A stretch of DNA of 64,000 bases from Syngnathus acus (taxonomy: Eukaryota; Chordata; Actinopteri; Syngnathiformes; Syngnathidae), in contig NC_051105.1 of NCBI RefSeq assembly GCF_901709675.1, positions 11,454,604 through 11,518,603 of the forward strand. The letters run 5' to 3'. Position numbers and translations under genes: made by a program. The stretch's first letter is position 1. The number at the start of each line of letters is the position of its first letter. A model generated the notes under the pieces. The model was not told the origin of the DNA. It saw nothing but the letters and a program-made list of their open reading frames with translations, and made no database searches. Below, piece by piece: positions 11,344-24,705 of this stretch.

Positions 11344-11675
11344 CTTCTTTCTCGCTTTCCAAGACGAGTCTTCAAGTGAACCAGCCTTCGGAGCTGGAGA
11401 GAGCTGTGTGAAGAGCGACGAAATGGAGTGAACAAGCGCCCTCGTCATGCTTTCAAAGTTTTGCACATTTGTTGCTCGTCCATTGGCTGGCTGCTTGTGG
11501 GAACTTTATGACGGACGGGTGCATGCGTGATGCACGCAAAAAGCCTATTTTGCTCATCGCCATGATCTTACGCCATATAGCGAGCGAGCGTCCGGCACGT
11601 TTGGTTCTCCTCCTCCTTTCACAAGTCTCGTGTTTTGATTAATATCTGCGAGCCCGTTGACACTTGATCGATGCC

Positions 11676-11717
11676 ACAAACAAACAAACAAACAAACAAA
11701 CAAACAAACAAACAAAC
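11676..11717. repeat. (CAAA)n microsatellite upstream of Ig gene B
   Basis: Counterpart of the CAAA tract at 3482-3523 in copy 1, with a similar unit number. Confidence 0.9.
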
Positions 11718-11805
11718 GAACAAGGCCGTGTTGCGCACAATCCATTGATCCAGGCCAGGGACGCAAACGCGTGCCACTTCAACAAAAATGACACAAAAAA
11801 ACAAA

Positions 11806-12221
11806 TCCAGCAAAAAAAACACGAAACAAACATTTTATTGCAACAATCTAGGGGTGGGGATTCAATGCCAATTTGTTTTTCCCACTGCTTTTCAGGCATT
11901 ATTGTTGTTTTTTATCATTTGTGTGTAAAAACGGTGTATTTTCCTTTTTGTAGCACTATAAAATGCTACTGCCTGTCGCCTTAAATAAATACATACATAC
12001 ATAAATATTCAACTGTGACTCTTTGAAGCACCTGAAAAAAGCAAATCCTGTCAAAAACGAAACAAACATTTTATTGGAACAATCTTGGGGTGGGGATTCA
12101 ATGCCATTTTGTTCTTCCCACTGCTTTTCAGGCATTATTGTTGTTTTTTATCATTTGTGTGTAAAAATTGTGTATTTTCCTTTTTGTACTGCTATAAAAT
12201 GCCACTGTCTGTTACAATGAA

Positions 12222-12256
<35 letters not shown>

Positions 12257-12473
12257 ATATTCAACTGTGACTCTTTGAAGCACCTGAAAAAAGCAAATCT
12301 GTCAAAAACGAAACAAACATTTTATTGGAACAATCTTGGGGTGGGGATTCAATGGCATTTTGTTCTTCCCACTGCTTTTCAGGCATTATTGTTTTTATTA
12401 TTTATGTGTAAAAATGATGGGGGTTGTTTTCACCGTTATAAAATGCCATTGCCAGTTACAAAAAAAATTAAAT
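11806..12473. repeat. 240-bp tandem repeat, three copies, upstream of Ig gene B
   Basis: Counterpart of 3609-4275. The embedded tetranucleotide runs differ slightly in length between the duplicated segments. Confidence 0.85.
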
Positions 12474-12488
12474 AAAACCTGTTAAAGT

Positions 12489-12518
12489 AGGTGCTCACGG
12501 TAACCCCTACGAGCACCT
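12489..12518. repeat. Collapsed palindrome in copy 2
   Basis: The first eight bases of the left arm are joined directly to the full right arm. The 14 bases corresponding to 4299-4312 are absent. This is the outcome expected of hairpin-mediated deletion, although the reverse change (gain in copy 1) cannot be excluded without an outgroup. Confidence 0.8.
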
Positions 12519-14823
12519 GCGTTCACGGCATTCCTTTATTTACGCCAATTCTGGTGCATAACGACGCTACCTTTTTCCATCGTCACACAGCAAGAGGCTT
12601 TCCCTTCATGCTTTCTTGCCTTTCAAGTCATTACATAAATGAAAAATGTTTTTTTTATTTAAATGGAACGTCCGTATCAAACATACAGTACGTGACAAAA
12701 ATGGCTTCGACCATAACCAAACAGTAACCGTTACACAATACCAAATAAAAAGCAATAAAATAAAGGATCATAAAAATACAATCAAAATAGATGTAAAAAG
12801 ATCAAATTAGCTAGGGTTTTTCACCTAACATGCAAGGGTCACTTACACCGACAAGATTAATGCAATTTAAGAAATTTCGTTTCACTTTCTGTGTTGAAAA
12901 ATATGTTCAAGGGTAAGAACAGTGTTAACCAAAAAGTCATTGAAAATTTTCCAAAAGATACTAGCCCGACCGACGATAGGGAGACAGACAGACAGACAGA
13001 CAGGCACTTCGTTCAGAGGCTGTTCTGTTGTTCGGCCAGTTGACCGCTAGATGTCACTGTTACGCTGCAATCCACCAATATGTTACCTGCATGCAGCTGC
13101 TCTGCTTGGCAAAAAGGACACTAACAGGCAGCGACGTGCTCCGTCCATCATATGAAAACTAAAACAGACGATTAAAGTAAATTCGACTTAGAACACACAA
13201 AAAAAATCGCAAAAATTTGCACATAAATCGTAAATTCATTTAAAAGTGTCTTTATAACACCAGACACCCCCCCCCCCCCCCGTAATGTACTACCAAAACT
13301 AAGATCTCTCATTTTGCCATGACCATAGATCACATATTTTGTGGATTGTATAGACAAGCAAATGAAAATTCGAATCCAAAGAAAAGGTCTATGCCCCCTT
13401 TCTCCCAAAACATCACTGTCCAGAATCACGCAGCTCATCCTGGTGTATGCAAGAGCAGCTCATCAACCAAACTTGCCCGCGCCACTCTCTGAGAAACAAG
13501 TTGTATGATTATGAAAACGCATACAAGTTACAAGAAAAAAGTAGAACGATAGAATGCCTTAAACCTGTTTCTAAATAACGCATACAGTATCAAATAGTTT
13601 GACTGTAGTCGATAGACAACATGCAGATTTAATTGACGCGAGTCCTTTCTACGTCTGCTTGTGCAGTTTATTGCGACATAACAAGTCCTTACAAAAAATA
13701 ATATTCAGCTGCTGGGGTATTGCAAAGAGAACACCAACTCAACGGTGACCTCAACGAGGGAAAGCTTGTTAAGATGAGGCCCATATCGAAAATCATCGAG
13801 ATAGAAAATTCCTAGAAATGTTCCTGTTATTATTTTTCTTTTCCAGCCAGCACCAGTACAGTGAGTGAATGTTACAAATAAACCACATTCATGTATACAT
13901 GTTTACCCCTTCCCCGTTCATATATACTGTATGTACATTAAAAATGATCTATCAGCGTTCCTCTGGACATGAAACACAACTTGAGCACAGCAGCCATCCG
14001 GTTGACACTACAAATAAGACGTGTCTACTGTACAATAGCAAAATCCAAAAACTATTAAAAGAAAATAAAAATTAAAAAAAATACTGCTGGCAAAGCTTCA
14101 CAATTATGAAATAAAATGATTACAAAGAAAGCTTCAAATACATTTGTGAAGCTGTGAATAATTGATGGTCAATTGAAGTCAATTTGAAAGAACATTTGTG
14201 CTTCCATTAGATGTTTGTGTCCATGTGATAAAATAAGATGATTATATTTTGAACACAATTTTTTTTTTTGTGGGGGGGGGGGGGGACAATGATCAAAATG
14301 AAAATACAAAAATATGGCACCGCAACCTCGTATACCAACAAACTTGTAGCTGCCGTGACCGCCAGGCCTCACTCACACACACACGCACGTACGTGTACAG
14401 TATATTACAAATATATCAATAAACAGAGGTACATCAAGCCTACACATGCAGTAGCGTCTATGTACACATTTGTCGTATAAAAAAATAAACACATATTATA
14501 AGATTGGCCGTGTAACTCATGCAAATGTTTAAAATGACACATTTGTCGTTTTTTTTTTTAACAGTTAATGGAGTAAAAACGGACATACCTGGTGGGTTTA
14601 CTTTACAAATCCCAAAAGGACACAGTGAAATAAAAGGACCTCAGTCTGACATACGTTAAAAGTATCACATAATGTCGACTTTGAGACTGGTTCCGAGGGT
14701 CCTCTTGGAGTGTCCTGTGAAGGAAAACAGTCCTTCCAAACGGGTTCCAAGTTTTAGAATTGTCCAGATGGCCAAGCTTGCCCACCATACGTCTAAATGT
14801 TTACCATGGGTATATCAGCGTGT

Positions 14824-15564
14824 TTCGTAACCATTTCAAAATTGTAGGAATGATTTCATCATCATGACTTAGGGTATGTTTGAAAGTCTAGCAGATTGAC
14901 ATTCTTGCTAAAAAACATACTGTTGATGACTATGATCACCATACCTCTGTTCTGTCAATCTTATCAGAATGATGGTTTTGGCCAAAAATGTTTGCCAGAA
15001 GATGCAGTTGGGCCACAACAATGACTTCTGGTACTTGGTACCTGAAAAGCTGAAATCACCCAGAATTGACGTCATTGGGATTCAACCTAGATTTGTTCCT
15101 ATAGTAAATCCACCAAAGTTGACAGATATTTAGAGTGTCTCTGAGCAAAGTCAAAAGTTTAAAGAGCTTGCAATCTCTCTTTGCAGATGGAACATCTGCT
15201 TCAAAGGTTTTTATGCTCAAGCTTGAAAAGACACTTGGAGTCAGAGCCGGCGAGGGGCGAATTCCTGAGCCACAGCGATAGTGTACGTTAGCAGGATTCA
15301 AGTTCTGTTTTAGCACAATGACTTGGTACCCGCTAAGTAGGCTCAAGCTAAAATCAGGTGTTCGGGTGAAGACCTGAGGTGGAATCGCAACGACGGCAAA
15401 AGCAGCATCCCTTTTAAGTCTCGCAAACTGTTCCCTTTCCATCCCCATGGTAAACAAGTATGACATACTGAAAAAGCTGAGGCAAGTGAAACAAAACCGA
15501 CCAAGATTGAATGAGCGCAAAAGCTACTTGGGGCCGTTCCAGACTCGGAGGGTGTGGTGGGGGT
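14824..15564 (-). other. creb1: Probable creb1 3'UTR (proximal part)
   Basis: Single-copy sequence directly following the creb1 stop codon. No clear polyadenylation signal was found within it, so the transcript may run into duplicated segment copy 2. An AATAAA at 13667-13672 (minus) is one candidate end. The 154-codon ORF at 15056-15520 does not resemble a known protein and is probably chance. Confidence 0.5.
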
Positions 15565-17147
15565 TTACTCGGATTTGTGACAGTAAAGGTCTTTGAGGGC
15601 CTTGAGTTCTTCGATGAGCGTCTTGTTTTGGTTCTCCAGGACCGCCACTCGGTTTTCCAGACACTTGACGTACTCCTTCTTCTTCCTGCGACACTCGCGT
15701 GCCGCCTCCCTATTTGGAAGAAACGTTTACATCCAACTTGCTAGCGGATCTACACATTCGTTCGTACCTGTTCTTCATGAGGCGGACCTCCCTCTTGCGG
15801 GTGACCTCCTCGGTGGCACCCTGGGTGGGCAGGGCGGGCGACGAGGCCATGACCACCCCGGAGGTGATGGTGTTGGCAGGCGCAGCTCGGATCTGGTAGG
15901 CCTGAACGTCCCCAGAGGCAGCTGAGAACACACACATTCGAATCAGATGCAGGAATGTTTGACAAGGTTTAGTATTCTTCTAAGGATAAAAAAATAAAGA
16001 CAAAATATTACTGTGGGTCTCCTGCTCACCTTGCACCACCACCTGGTTACTGGGCACCAGTATCTGCTGGCCGTCGCTGGTTTGCGCATACTGCAGGATG
16101 GTGGCCCCGGGTTGGGCTGCCGCCGCGTTGGTCATAGTGAGCGCCTGCAGGCCCTGAACGCCGTCGGTGCCGTTGTTGGCCAGCTGGATGGCGCCACCTT
16201 GCGTGATGGCGACTGCGAGCCACATGACCAACATTTTAGGAAGACAGCAGAACTGTGCTGATGAACGGTCGAGAAGAAACTTACTGTACTGGCCGCTGCT
16301 GGTTTGATAGATGGGGGTGGGCACGGTGACCGTGGCGATGGTGGGCGTGGCCGCCGCCACGTCATCCTCCGCTTTTTCCTCCTCGATGCGAGGGACGGCC
16401 GGTGCGTCGGACGACAGGTCGTTCAGAATTTTCCTGTCGGGATAAAAGTAAAGAGATTAGGCGGGAGAGCACAACAATTGGGGTGGGAGTGAGCCACATG
16501 CTGCTTCACCAAGTCTCAAGACCAATATACCAGTCACCTGTACGAGGGGCGGCGCGAAAGGATCTCTCTGCGCTTCTGCGAGTCAGTCACGCTGTCCACC
16601 GACTCCTGCGAATCCTCGCTTTCGGCGATGGTTGAGATCTACACAGGCATTTGTTTTTAATATCAATCTAACACCTGCATGGATAATTTGGGAATCTTAA
16701 CATAAAAACACAGTGTGGAAACAGTTATCATATCTAGTAGGTGTCCTTAGAGATGCTGGAGTATATCAAATGTGAAATCCATCAATTACCTGCACAGCTT
16801 GCACCTGTGGGGACTGTATGACGGACGACTGTGCGGCCTGGATCACGCCGTGCACTTGGACCGTCTGTCCGTTTGGAAGCTGCACCAGTGTCACAGTGGG
16901 ACCCGTTGCCGAGCCATGACATGTTGCCATGGTTGCCTGAAGAAAAACGTATGTCGTGGCCACGAGGGGAGGAGTAACCGAAGCTGAGCATAAGGGGTTG
17001 CAACGATCTCTATCAGAAAAGCACGTCATGGCCGTCCGTTACCTGTGCCAAGGTAGCGAGCTGCGCCGGCGTAATCTGCTGCTGGTTTTCCGTTTCGGCA
17101 GACTCGGCTGTCTGCTGAGTCTCAGCCGCCGCTGACTCCATCTTCAT
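15565..17147 (-). CDS. creb1: Cyclic AMP-responsive element-binding protein 1 (CREB1)
   Basis: Nuclear bZIP transcription factor that binds CRE sites as a dimer and recruits CBP/p300 when phosphorylated. Minus-strand coding exons are 17043-17147, 16790-16936, 16538-16638, 16285-16433, 16030-16212, 15768-15921 and 15565-15709. All have GT/AG sites and compatible phases, giving 984 bp and 327 residues, close to the mammalian protein. The start is MKMES. A Gln-rich Q1 region (TVTLVQLPNGQTVQVHG) precedes the kinase-inducible domain, with the PKA site RRPSY (Ser about 116) in exon 3 and ILNDLSSD following. The Q2 region contains ITQGGAIQLANNGTDG. The C-terminal basic region (RLMKNREAARECRRKKKEY) and leucine zipper (CLENRVAVLENQNKTL) end in DLYCHKSE. 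All key elements are intact. Which teleost paralogue (a or b) this is cannot be told here. Confidence 0.97.
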
Positions 17148-17639
17148 CGGCTGAGCTGGGGAATAAATGAATGATTATTATTGTTACTATTACACAATGT
17201 CATATAATGAAATACTAGATTGCTTTTCTACACTGGTTGTCCTTGTTAGGATGGCAGGGGAGCTTAAATGATGAACCTTGATTCTTCAATTTTCTAAAAC
17301 TGCAGCCTTTGCAATTTGAAACTTTTTATTTGACGACATTATGAAGTTAGTTTGAATAAGACTCAAGAGACACATACAGACAAAAGCATTCACACCTATG
17401 GACAAATGAGTCTTTAATCAACTTAGCATGCATGAATGTGGGAGGAAAATCTCTTCATGCAAACGCCACACAGGAGACCTGAGCCAAGATTGGAAACCAG
17501 AATCACTGTAATGTGAGTCAGACCTGCTATAGTGCTAACCCTAATCAAAGAAAACCAAATGGGATGCAAAATTAAAAGCACAAAACGCAGAGTGACCTAT
17601 TGAGATGCTTAGCGAAAATGAAGAGGGACGATCATACTT

Positions 17640-18540
17640 GGTGTGTGACGTGTGTCATGGTGATGGCGGTGAGCTCACGCTTTGCGTGGCTGCTGTGCGC
17701 GCCATGATTGGCTTTGAGCGTTTCTCCCTCGACTTTTCAAAAACAAGAACCATCACCAGCGCTCGATAGGCGGCGGCTGACAGCCGAGCCACATGGCCGG
17801 CTCGGGTGACGCCCCCTCGGCCACCGCAGCCTTGACCGCCCGGTGTTAAAAACATAGGAGCCCCGGGGGCTGCTTAATACCAGGAAATAGAAGAATTGTG
17901 ACTCGGACCACGAGAGGGTTAACGTAAAGAACGTTAAGTTAGTTGGTGCAAGATGAGCAATTTATATGTATTTTTTCAAAACTGGAATTTGCGGGAAAAA
18001 GCGGGAAACTGATCCCAACCTAGCTTCCCTGTTAGCCAATGCTAATCACTTAGCTACAATACAAACTGCGCGTGCTAAACTGGCACGCATTCCATTAATT
18101 CACATCATCTAAGTTCATTTGGGCTTCAGCTCCTCACCCCACCCAAAAAAAAAAACAGCCGCAGCCTCCCCACCCTCCATCCCGCTCAAAAGGAAAAAAA
18201 AACACACCATTGAGCCGCCATGATTTCTTTGTTTCCTTCGGGCCGAACCCGACCAACACCGAACGTTTCCCCCACAGCCGCGAAGCGTGTCTCCTTCCGC
18301 CTTCCTTACCAATACAGACTCCCTTCGTCGCTCCCCGGGCCTCCGGAGCTCCACTTTTATTGTGGCCGACACGTAAGAGCCCGCGTCAGGCTACACCTCC
18401 GCCGCGTCACCGCAGACAACAAGACGGAGATTGGAGAGAAGGAACCAGACACGGCGAAGCAGATGGCGACGCCGTCCGGAAATGGCCGAAGTGTCGAGGC
18501 CGAGGAGAGGCGGAAAAACACGAAGCGGCGCGGATCAAGC
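17640..18540 (-). promoter_or_regulatory. creb1: Probable creb1 promoter and 5' non-coding exon region
   Basis: A GC- and CpG-rich stretch upstream of the first coding exon, strongest at about 17650-17870 and 18220-18540. Half-CRE motifs TGACG occur at 17646-17650 and 17807-17811, and an inverted CCAAT box (ATTGG) at 17706-17710. Mammalian CREB1 has a non-coding first exon and is autoregulated through CRE-like sites, which fits. The exact exon and start site are not resolved; a possible donor GTAAGG lies near 18305 on the minus strand. Confidence 0.5.
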
Positions 18541-20091
18541 CGAACATCCAAAATGCCCTTTTGGATGATAAAATGTGCACAAGCTGTGATGGAAGGGCTA
18601 TAATTCATTTAATTTTAAGTTCAAGTTGTGATGAATGGTTATTTAAAATTATATAAAATAAAGCCATTCATTTAATAGAAAGTGTGGCTCATACTCATAT
18701 CCTTTAGATGGCAGCAAAAGACCAATTTCACGTCGCCTATGCTTGATTTATGAAACATCAACGTGTTAAATATTTATTTAGCTGTTAGATTTTCTTTCCT
18801 GAGCTGAAAACAGCAGCCAATATTTGGTTTCAATAGAAAGACAACTCAGCAGTACATTGAGGCACAGAGGCTCAAAACATCTCGTAAAATGATGCAGTCC
18901 ACTTTTACACCCACTGTAGACTACAAGCACTTTTATGGCAAGTCGTCAAAGTTTTTTGCCATGCTCAGCCCACACACAATGATTAAAACTCCAACTCTTC
19001 CCAATTTAGCATCACCGATCTGTCTAGGATACGGTATATAAAGGTTTCAAAGCAAAATTACAGATATGCTTTTTTTCCCCCGGGCGTAGCTTCTTGAGAT
19101 TTTTTTTATTTTTTCTATTCACAATAGTGTGTCATTTTTCGAGTTGCTACGTGAAACTGGCTTCGGGGGCTTCACTTTCCAAACATTCCAGAGAGTCTCC
19201 AAGCACCGGATGGTGGCACTGTAGAGCTGCAGACCCCCACCTCCTCTCCCTCCCTCCCTCCCTCCCTCCCACCCACACAGTAGCTATCCTCCCAGCCGCA
19301 CTGAGGTGAGGACGGCGCAGATATGCGCGGAGTTTATCAAGGCAATTCCTTTTACCATCCTCCTGATGCTCGTTGGCGGCTGTTTTATCTGTTTAATAGC
19401 GTTTTACGGCTCCGAGGCCGTAAAAAAGAGCCTTTTTATTGTGACACCAAACACATTGTTTGGGGAATTGACCCCGCATGACTAATGAACAGCCTTGAAT
19501 TTGCAGCCAGTTGTGTAAAATGCAAGCAGAAGCAAGTGTGTGTGTGTGTGTGTGTGCCGTTATGTCCCTTTTGAGATTTGAACAATAGCGTCGCTTTACT
19601 TTATGATGGTAAGCAATGCTGCAGTCATTTGAAGCCAAATCAAGTTGCATGTGTGAGGAGAAACATGACAACAGCTACACCTGAATGTGCTTTTACCCGT
19701 CTGAGACTTTTTAATGTTTCCACTTTATTTACCGCGTTTCGTTAAATCCAACCTTTAGAAGTGGATGTAGCAGAAAATAATATCGTATTGTCCTGGCTCA
19801 AGTGGAGTCTCTCAGGTGGAACGTAAAGTCATCACGACGCTTCCCTTCCAAAAGTTCCATTTGTTTTGTGAGCACGCTTGTGACTCAAGCGTTCCCTCTC
19901 AAAATGAATAGAAACGACATTCCAACCTATGGAAGAAAAAAAACACATTTTAAAGTGTTTTAATAAACAAAAACAGTATAAATCATACTTTTAAAAATAC
20001 ACTTCTGAAATGAATAAAGTGTATATTCTCAAATTTGTTTTGCTTCACTTCAATGGACATTGAGGTGCTCCTGCCAGTGTGCACGCCTTGG

Positions 20092-20105
20092 CCACCTGGG
20101 GGCAA
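20092..20105 (+). promoter_or_regulatory. CTCF-like motif
   Basis: CCACCTGGGGGCAA resembles the vertebrate CTCF core (CCASYAGRKGGCAS), with a mismatch at the A of the core (T here) and at the last base. This is a sequence match only. Confidence 0.3.
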
Positions 20106-23100
20106 TATAATACGGACATAGCAACACACGCAAAGAAGAGTTATTATTAGCATTTAGCTAACTGGACCATTGTAAGGCAAAGCTTTGTGGTTTCTCATGT
20201 CTACACACTTGTTACACTATTTTTGCTTTAATTGGACAATAAAATTAAAATTGGTAATGCCGTTATATCTTGCAGTTGTGATGAAAACACAAACTTTTCT
20301 TTTTCTTTTTTACACCGTCAGCCATTTTTGTTGTGGGCTCCAGAGAGTCCATTGTCAAAGAAAGAACGCATCTACACTAAAACAGAAAACTGGGGATAAA
20401 AAAAAAAAAAAAAATCAATAGCAGCATTTAGTCTATTATCATAAATACACTGTGTGTGTGTCCAGATGGTTGACTGAGACTTGGCTGTGTACAGACTAGT
20501 ACGGGAGAGAAAAAGAGTACGGCTGTGTGTGTGACCTTGAGAAAGGAGTCTCAGTTGGAGGAGAAAGGGATAACACCCCCACCAGCCCACCCCGTCTCTC
20601 CCCCTCTTCTAAACCCCCCCTGCAGGGCTAAAGATGAACTAGGCTCTTCTTCATCTGCCTTCTTTTCTATTTTTGTGTTGTTGTTGTTTGTACTCTCTTT
20701 TTGCTTGTTGAACATTCTCAATTCTTGCACTTGTGAATGCCGCACCTGCAGAAATGAAAACAGCTACTTCCATCAAGATGTTTAATGACGCCTCAAAACA
20801 TATTTGGGCCTGTTTTACTGCCACTTTTCTCTCTTCCGATAAGTTGCTGTGATGATTGAGAAACCTAAAAAAAAAATTGTGTTTTCTGCGAGCAGGCGGA
20901 CGCACAGACGGACAAGCAACTGTTTTTTTACGGGAGGCGTGATAAAAAAATATGGAGACGAGGCGGCGGCTATGAGACCTTCTCCACGCTCCATTCTTGC
21001 ACCACTTCTTGTCCAGGATGGCGGGCGAGAGATGAAAAGTTGCAAATCTACCGTCAGGTGAGAGGGGAAGAAGGTCAGGACGGGATAAACAGCATAAGAA
21101 GAAAAAGAGGAGGAGAAAGAAGGAGAGGTTGCTATCAAAGTGGAACTTTTGTTTTATTCATGAAGCCACACTGGCCCAACGCACACACACACTTGCTTGT
21201 TTTTCCTGACAAGTGACAGTCACACTAATGCAAGCATAAAATAATTCCATTCCCAGTTATTTTAATAAAAATTAAATTTTGTTGCTGCTCATCCAAACAG
21301 GCCTTTTTTTTTGGACTGCGTTTTTGTAGCGATAGATGTAAATGAGGCAACAACTGCCATAGGCCGGACCACCTGTCAATCACACGACTCCGCGCAGTCT
21401 CTGGTGGTCCGACATGTCCGCATCCATCACATCTCCTCAGCTCGCGACCTTTACACACGCGACCTATGACCCCTTGAATTCCCCCAATGATGCGCGCGGC
21501 CTGACACATCAAGGACACGGGTGTCGTTAGGGAGCACCTGAACGCATCGCTGACCTTCCTCTTGGATAAATAATCCACAATAATCTAACATGTCATCATT
21601 CCATCAAGTGCCGTTGATCTCGGCACACTTTGAAAGGTTCAACTTGTCACCTCCATCAATCGCAATGTTAGAAGTTGCTCTCAGTTTAATGCGCTTTGCT
21701 TGCTTCATGAACTGAAACTAGAAGGTTCGAGAGAAAGAACCCAAAGGTTCCTAGCTCTTGAATGGAGAACATTTCTGTGGTGGAAATGCACTGTCGCTTT
21801 AACAGCAATAGCTTCTTGGTAGCCTTGCGTAACGCAAAGTCGGAGCTAACGCGTACTGACAGTTGAGCAACCTCTCAAGTCCATAGTGTGTGTATGTGCG
21901 TGTGCGTGTGTGTGTGAGAGAGAGAGAAATACTGGAATAGCAGGTGACTTGTTTGGATGCTGAGCCCCATATGCGCTACGCTAGTGCGTGTGTGTGTGTT
22001 TCCACTTCATCATGCGTGGCTCAGTGGACCCAACGACGACAACAACACACCAGAACCAGCAGGGACCATGACCACCATCTGCGTGCATGTGTGTGTGAGC
22101 GTTCCACCTGTCCCTCCCCGTCTCATGGAGGGGTGGTGGCTGGTAAGGGGATTTAGTGCAAACAAGCAGACATGACGAGTCGAGACAAGACGCGAATGGA
22201 GACATCACGGCGGGCTGCTTGTCTTCAGGGAACTTTTAGTTCTTGGACTAATTTCCAAACCTCGGATCATGCACCAAAGGTTCCTAAAAGTAGATGATGA
22301 TATCGCACTCCAACGGTTCTTGAACCTCAATCAGCCATTGTTCTGAGGTTAAAAAAAACAAAAAGTTATTTCTTGATACTTTTGGTGCACAAGTGCCTTT
22401 AAGACATGTTCACACACACTCAAGTATACTGACTGATGTGTTTTCACACACACGCATGTGCGGACACAAACACAAGTTCCAGTAAGGCTGTCACCCCTGT
22501 GGATCTTCTCATTTGTGATGTCATATTGTCTGTGAATCAGAGAGAGGTCACGCTAATTAGACCATTATTTACATACTCACACACACACACGTTAATTAAA
22601 GAGCAGAGCAGCAGTGGGTCACACAGCAGGAAGACAAAAAGTGTCACTGTGAGTGAGATGTGTCCATGCCGGAGGTGGGTCAAGTCGACAAAGAGTTTAC
22701 ATAAAAGTATTTTTACTTGAGTGTTACATGAGTCAAAATAAAAAGTGGTTCTTTCTAAGTAGGAACTATTTGGTTTAAAAAAAAAAAACGTATTAAGGTT
22801 TCTTTCACAAATAGCGCATGACCAATGGACAACTAAATCCTGTAAAAGCAATAATAAATATATAATCAGCAAGTGGATGTAATAGTGTAAAGGAGAGTTA
22901 ATGAAAACAATAAATGAGCCATGGATCACCGTGATTGACATTTCCATCCACACATTTGTTGCTTTGTCACACAGACACAAACACACACACACACGCTGGC
23001 CTTGGCGTAATAGTCTTGAGCGTACGATTGACAAAATCAACTGGAAGCCTCACTGCATTGTGAAGGCGGAGAAGCTAATGAAGCCGATTGTCCGCAAAAT

Positions 23101-23435
23101 GAACGCGGCTCGTTCGGCCTTGGCGCTGAAAAGAGTAAAAACCATTCCTGGCTTTTCATTGGTCCCTTTGAAGACACTCAAAGACAAAGATGAAATCACC
23201 TTCACATGCACAACTCAAAAGAAAAGAAGGTCACGAGTGGCAACAATAATAAGGACAGAAGAACACATTGAATTTTAAATGCCAGGAAATGTCGCATGTG
23301 TGTGCGTGTAAGAGAGAGACTTTATTTCACTTTACATTAAATAATGTGGAATATAAAAATAGATTTCCTTCAATCTTACAGCCGCATGAAAGTTTATATA
23401 ATATGGATGGACGTTCTCTTGGAATAAAGCATGAG

Positions 23436-23438
<3 letters not shown>

Positions 23439-23491
<53 letters not shown>
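23439..23491. repeat. (TG)n microsatellite
   Basis: About 26 uninterrupted TG units in intergenic sequence. Confidence 0.95.
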
Positions 23492-23492
<1 letters not shown>

Positions 23493-24691
23493 TCTGTCAC
23501 GTCCTTGGCGTGTCCGCAGGTGACATCACAAGTTAGTTTCCTGACAACGTGTCAATGTTTGCCTTCCGCATGGAGGCCAGTGGGCCAGCGCCACCATCTG
23601 GATGTGCGGGTGTCAAATATAGGCCAGCACACACACACACACACAGACACACACAGACACACACACACAATAATGAGGCACACAGCGGCGGCCTCCTGAG
23701 AGCAACAAGATGGCGGCGGGAAGAAGGCGACACGGACATGAGGCGAGCGGCTCTGACATTCTGACAAAATGACCCCCAGCACACATCACCACGCACATAC
23801 ACACACGGCCGCACGTACACACGACGGTATCCTGCAGCCTGTCTCATTGTCTCACTGGACAATCTCAATGTGAGTCATCTCTCGCTTAGACCACTTCCAG
23901 CAAAAAAAAAAATAAACTCGCACGAGTCTCTGTTGAATTAAGTCACAACCACAACAAGTTTGAATGAAGTCACAACCTTTTGTCTGCCAACAGTCTTCTT
24001 ACAATCGTTCAAACAACAACAAACAATGCTTGACAGGTAGACTTTCTTTTTTTTTAAATGATTGACATGTTGACTTCCTCCATTTGCAGCACGCAATCTG
24101 ACGCACCCAAAATTCAGATTTCAGGCCCTAATTCAAACCCTAATAATAAAAATCCTAACTCGAGTTAGAAACCCAAGTTTGAACATCTAACTTGATCTCG
24201 AAACCCTAACTCGAAACTCTTACACACGTCTTGTTCTTCCAAACATTCCCAGTGTTTAATTTGGCACGTAAACAAACGTGTCCTTCTTTGAGTATTCTCC
24301 CATTAAGTCCTTGTTGTGAGTGTGCTTTTCCCAGCATGCCTTGCTCCGCCCGCCCATCCATCAAATAAAGATGAAGGTGTCGCTGCGGCCGACATTGTCT
24401 TGCATGAATCATTCAGCGCTGTTAGTCTAACATTCGCCTTCCAGGTCAGCGCGTCTCACTGCGACTCTGGTACCGCCTACATCCAGACCCAGCCCCTCGG
24501 CCCCGTCCCCTGGGCACACCCCCTGTCCCTTCACCCCCCCACCACTACCAACTCCCCCCAAGCAGAAACATGCTCAAGGCAATACGACTCTATACAACAT
24601 GATGATATTATTGTGCAGACTTATTCAGCATGGCATATTCTTTATCCTCTGCAAAGAACGACTATTTTAACATTATTGTGTCTGTGTTGTA

Positions 24692-24705
24692 CTGCCCCCT
24701 TGTGG
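24692..24705 (-). promoter_or_regulatory. CTCF-like motif
   Basis: The minus strand reads CCACAAGGGGGCAG, a close match to the CTCF core (CCASYAGRKGGCAS). It lies between creb1 and klf7, where an insulator would be plausible. Confidence 0.4.

Larger units (their letters stand above)
7865..14823. repeat. Tandem segmental duplication, copy 2
   Basis: Second copy of the unit seen at 1-6737, carrying Ig gene B. It includes a 313-bp SINE that copy 1 lacks. The right edge at 14823 joins single-copy sequence leading into creb1. The right part of the unit (about 12.5-14.8 kb) is AT-rich, lacks ORFs, and lies directly downstream of the creb1 stop. It may therefore include the distal creb1 3'UTR, in which case copy 1 would carry a duplicated fragment of that UTR; this is inference. 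Confidence 0.95.

Noticed and set aside
15056-15520. 154-codon minus-strand ORF just downstream of creb1
   Set aside because: No recognisable domain; it sits in the expected 3'UTR of creb1 and lacks splice or family support.
18210-18656. Overlapping 127-148-codon plus-strand ORFs near the creb1 promoter
   Set aside because: GC-rich promoter sequence keeps frames open by chance; composition is Arg/Pro-rich with no conserved motif.
24120-24225. AACCCTAA-like units suggesting interstitial telomeric repeat
   Set aside because: Units are irregular and spaced by unrelated sequence; true telomeric arrays are regular TTAGGG/CCCTAA runs.
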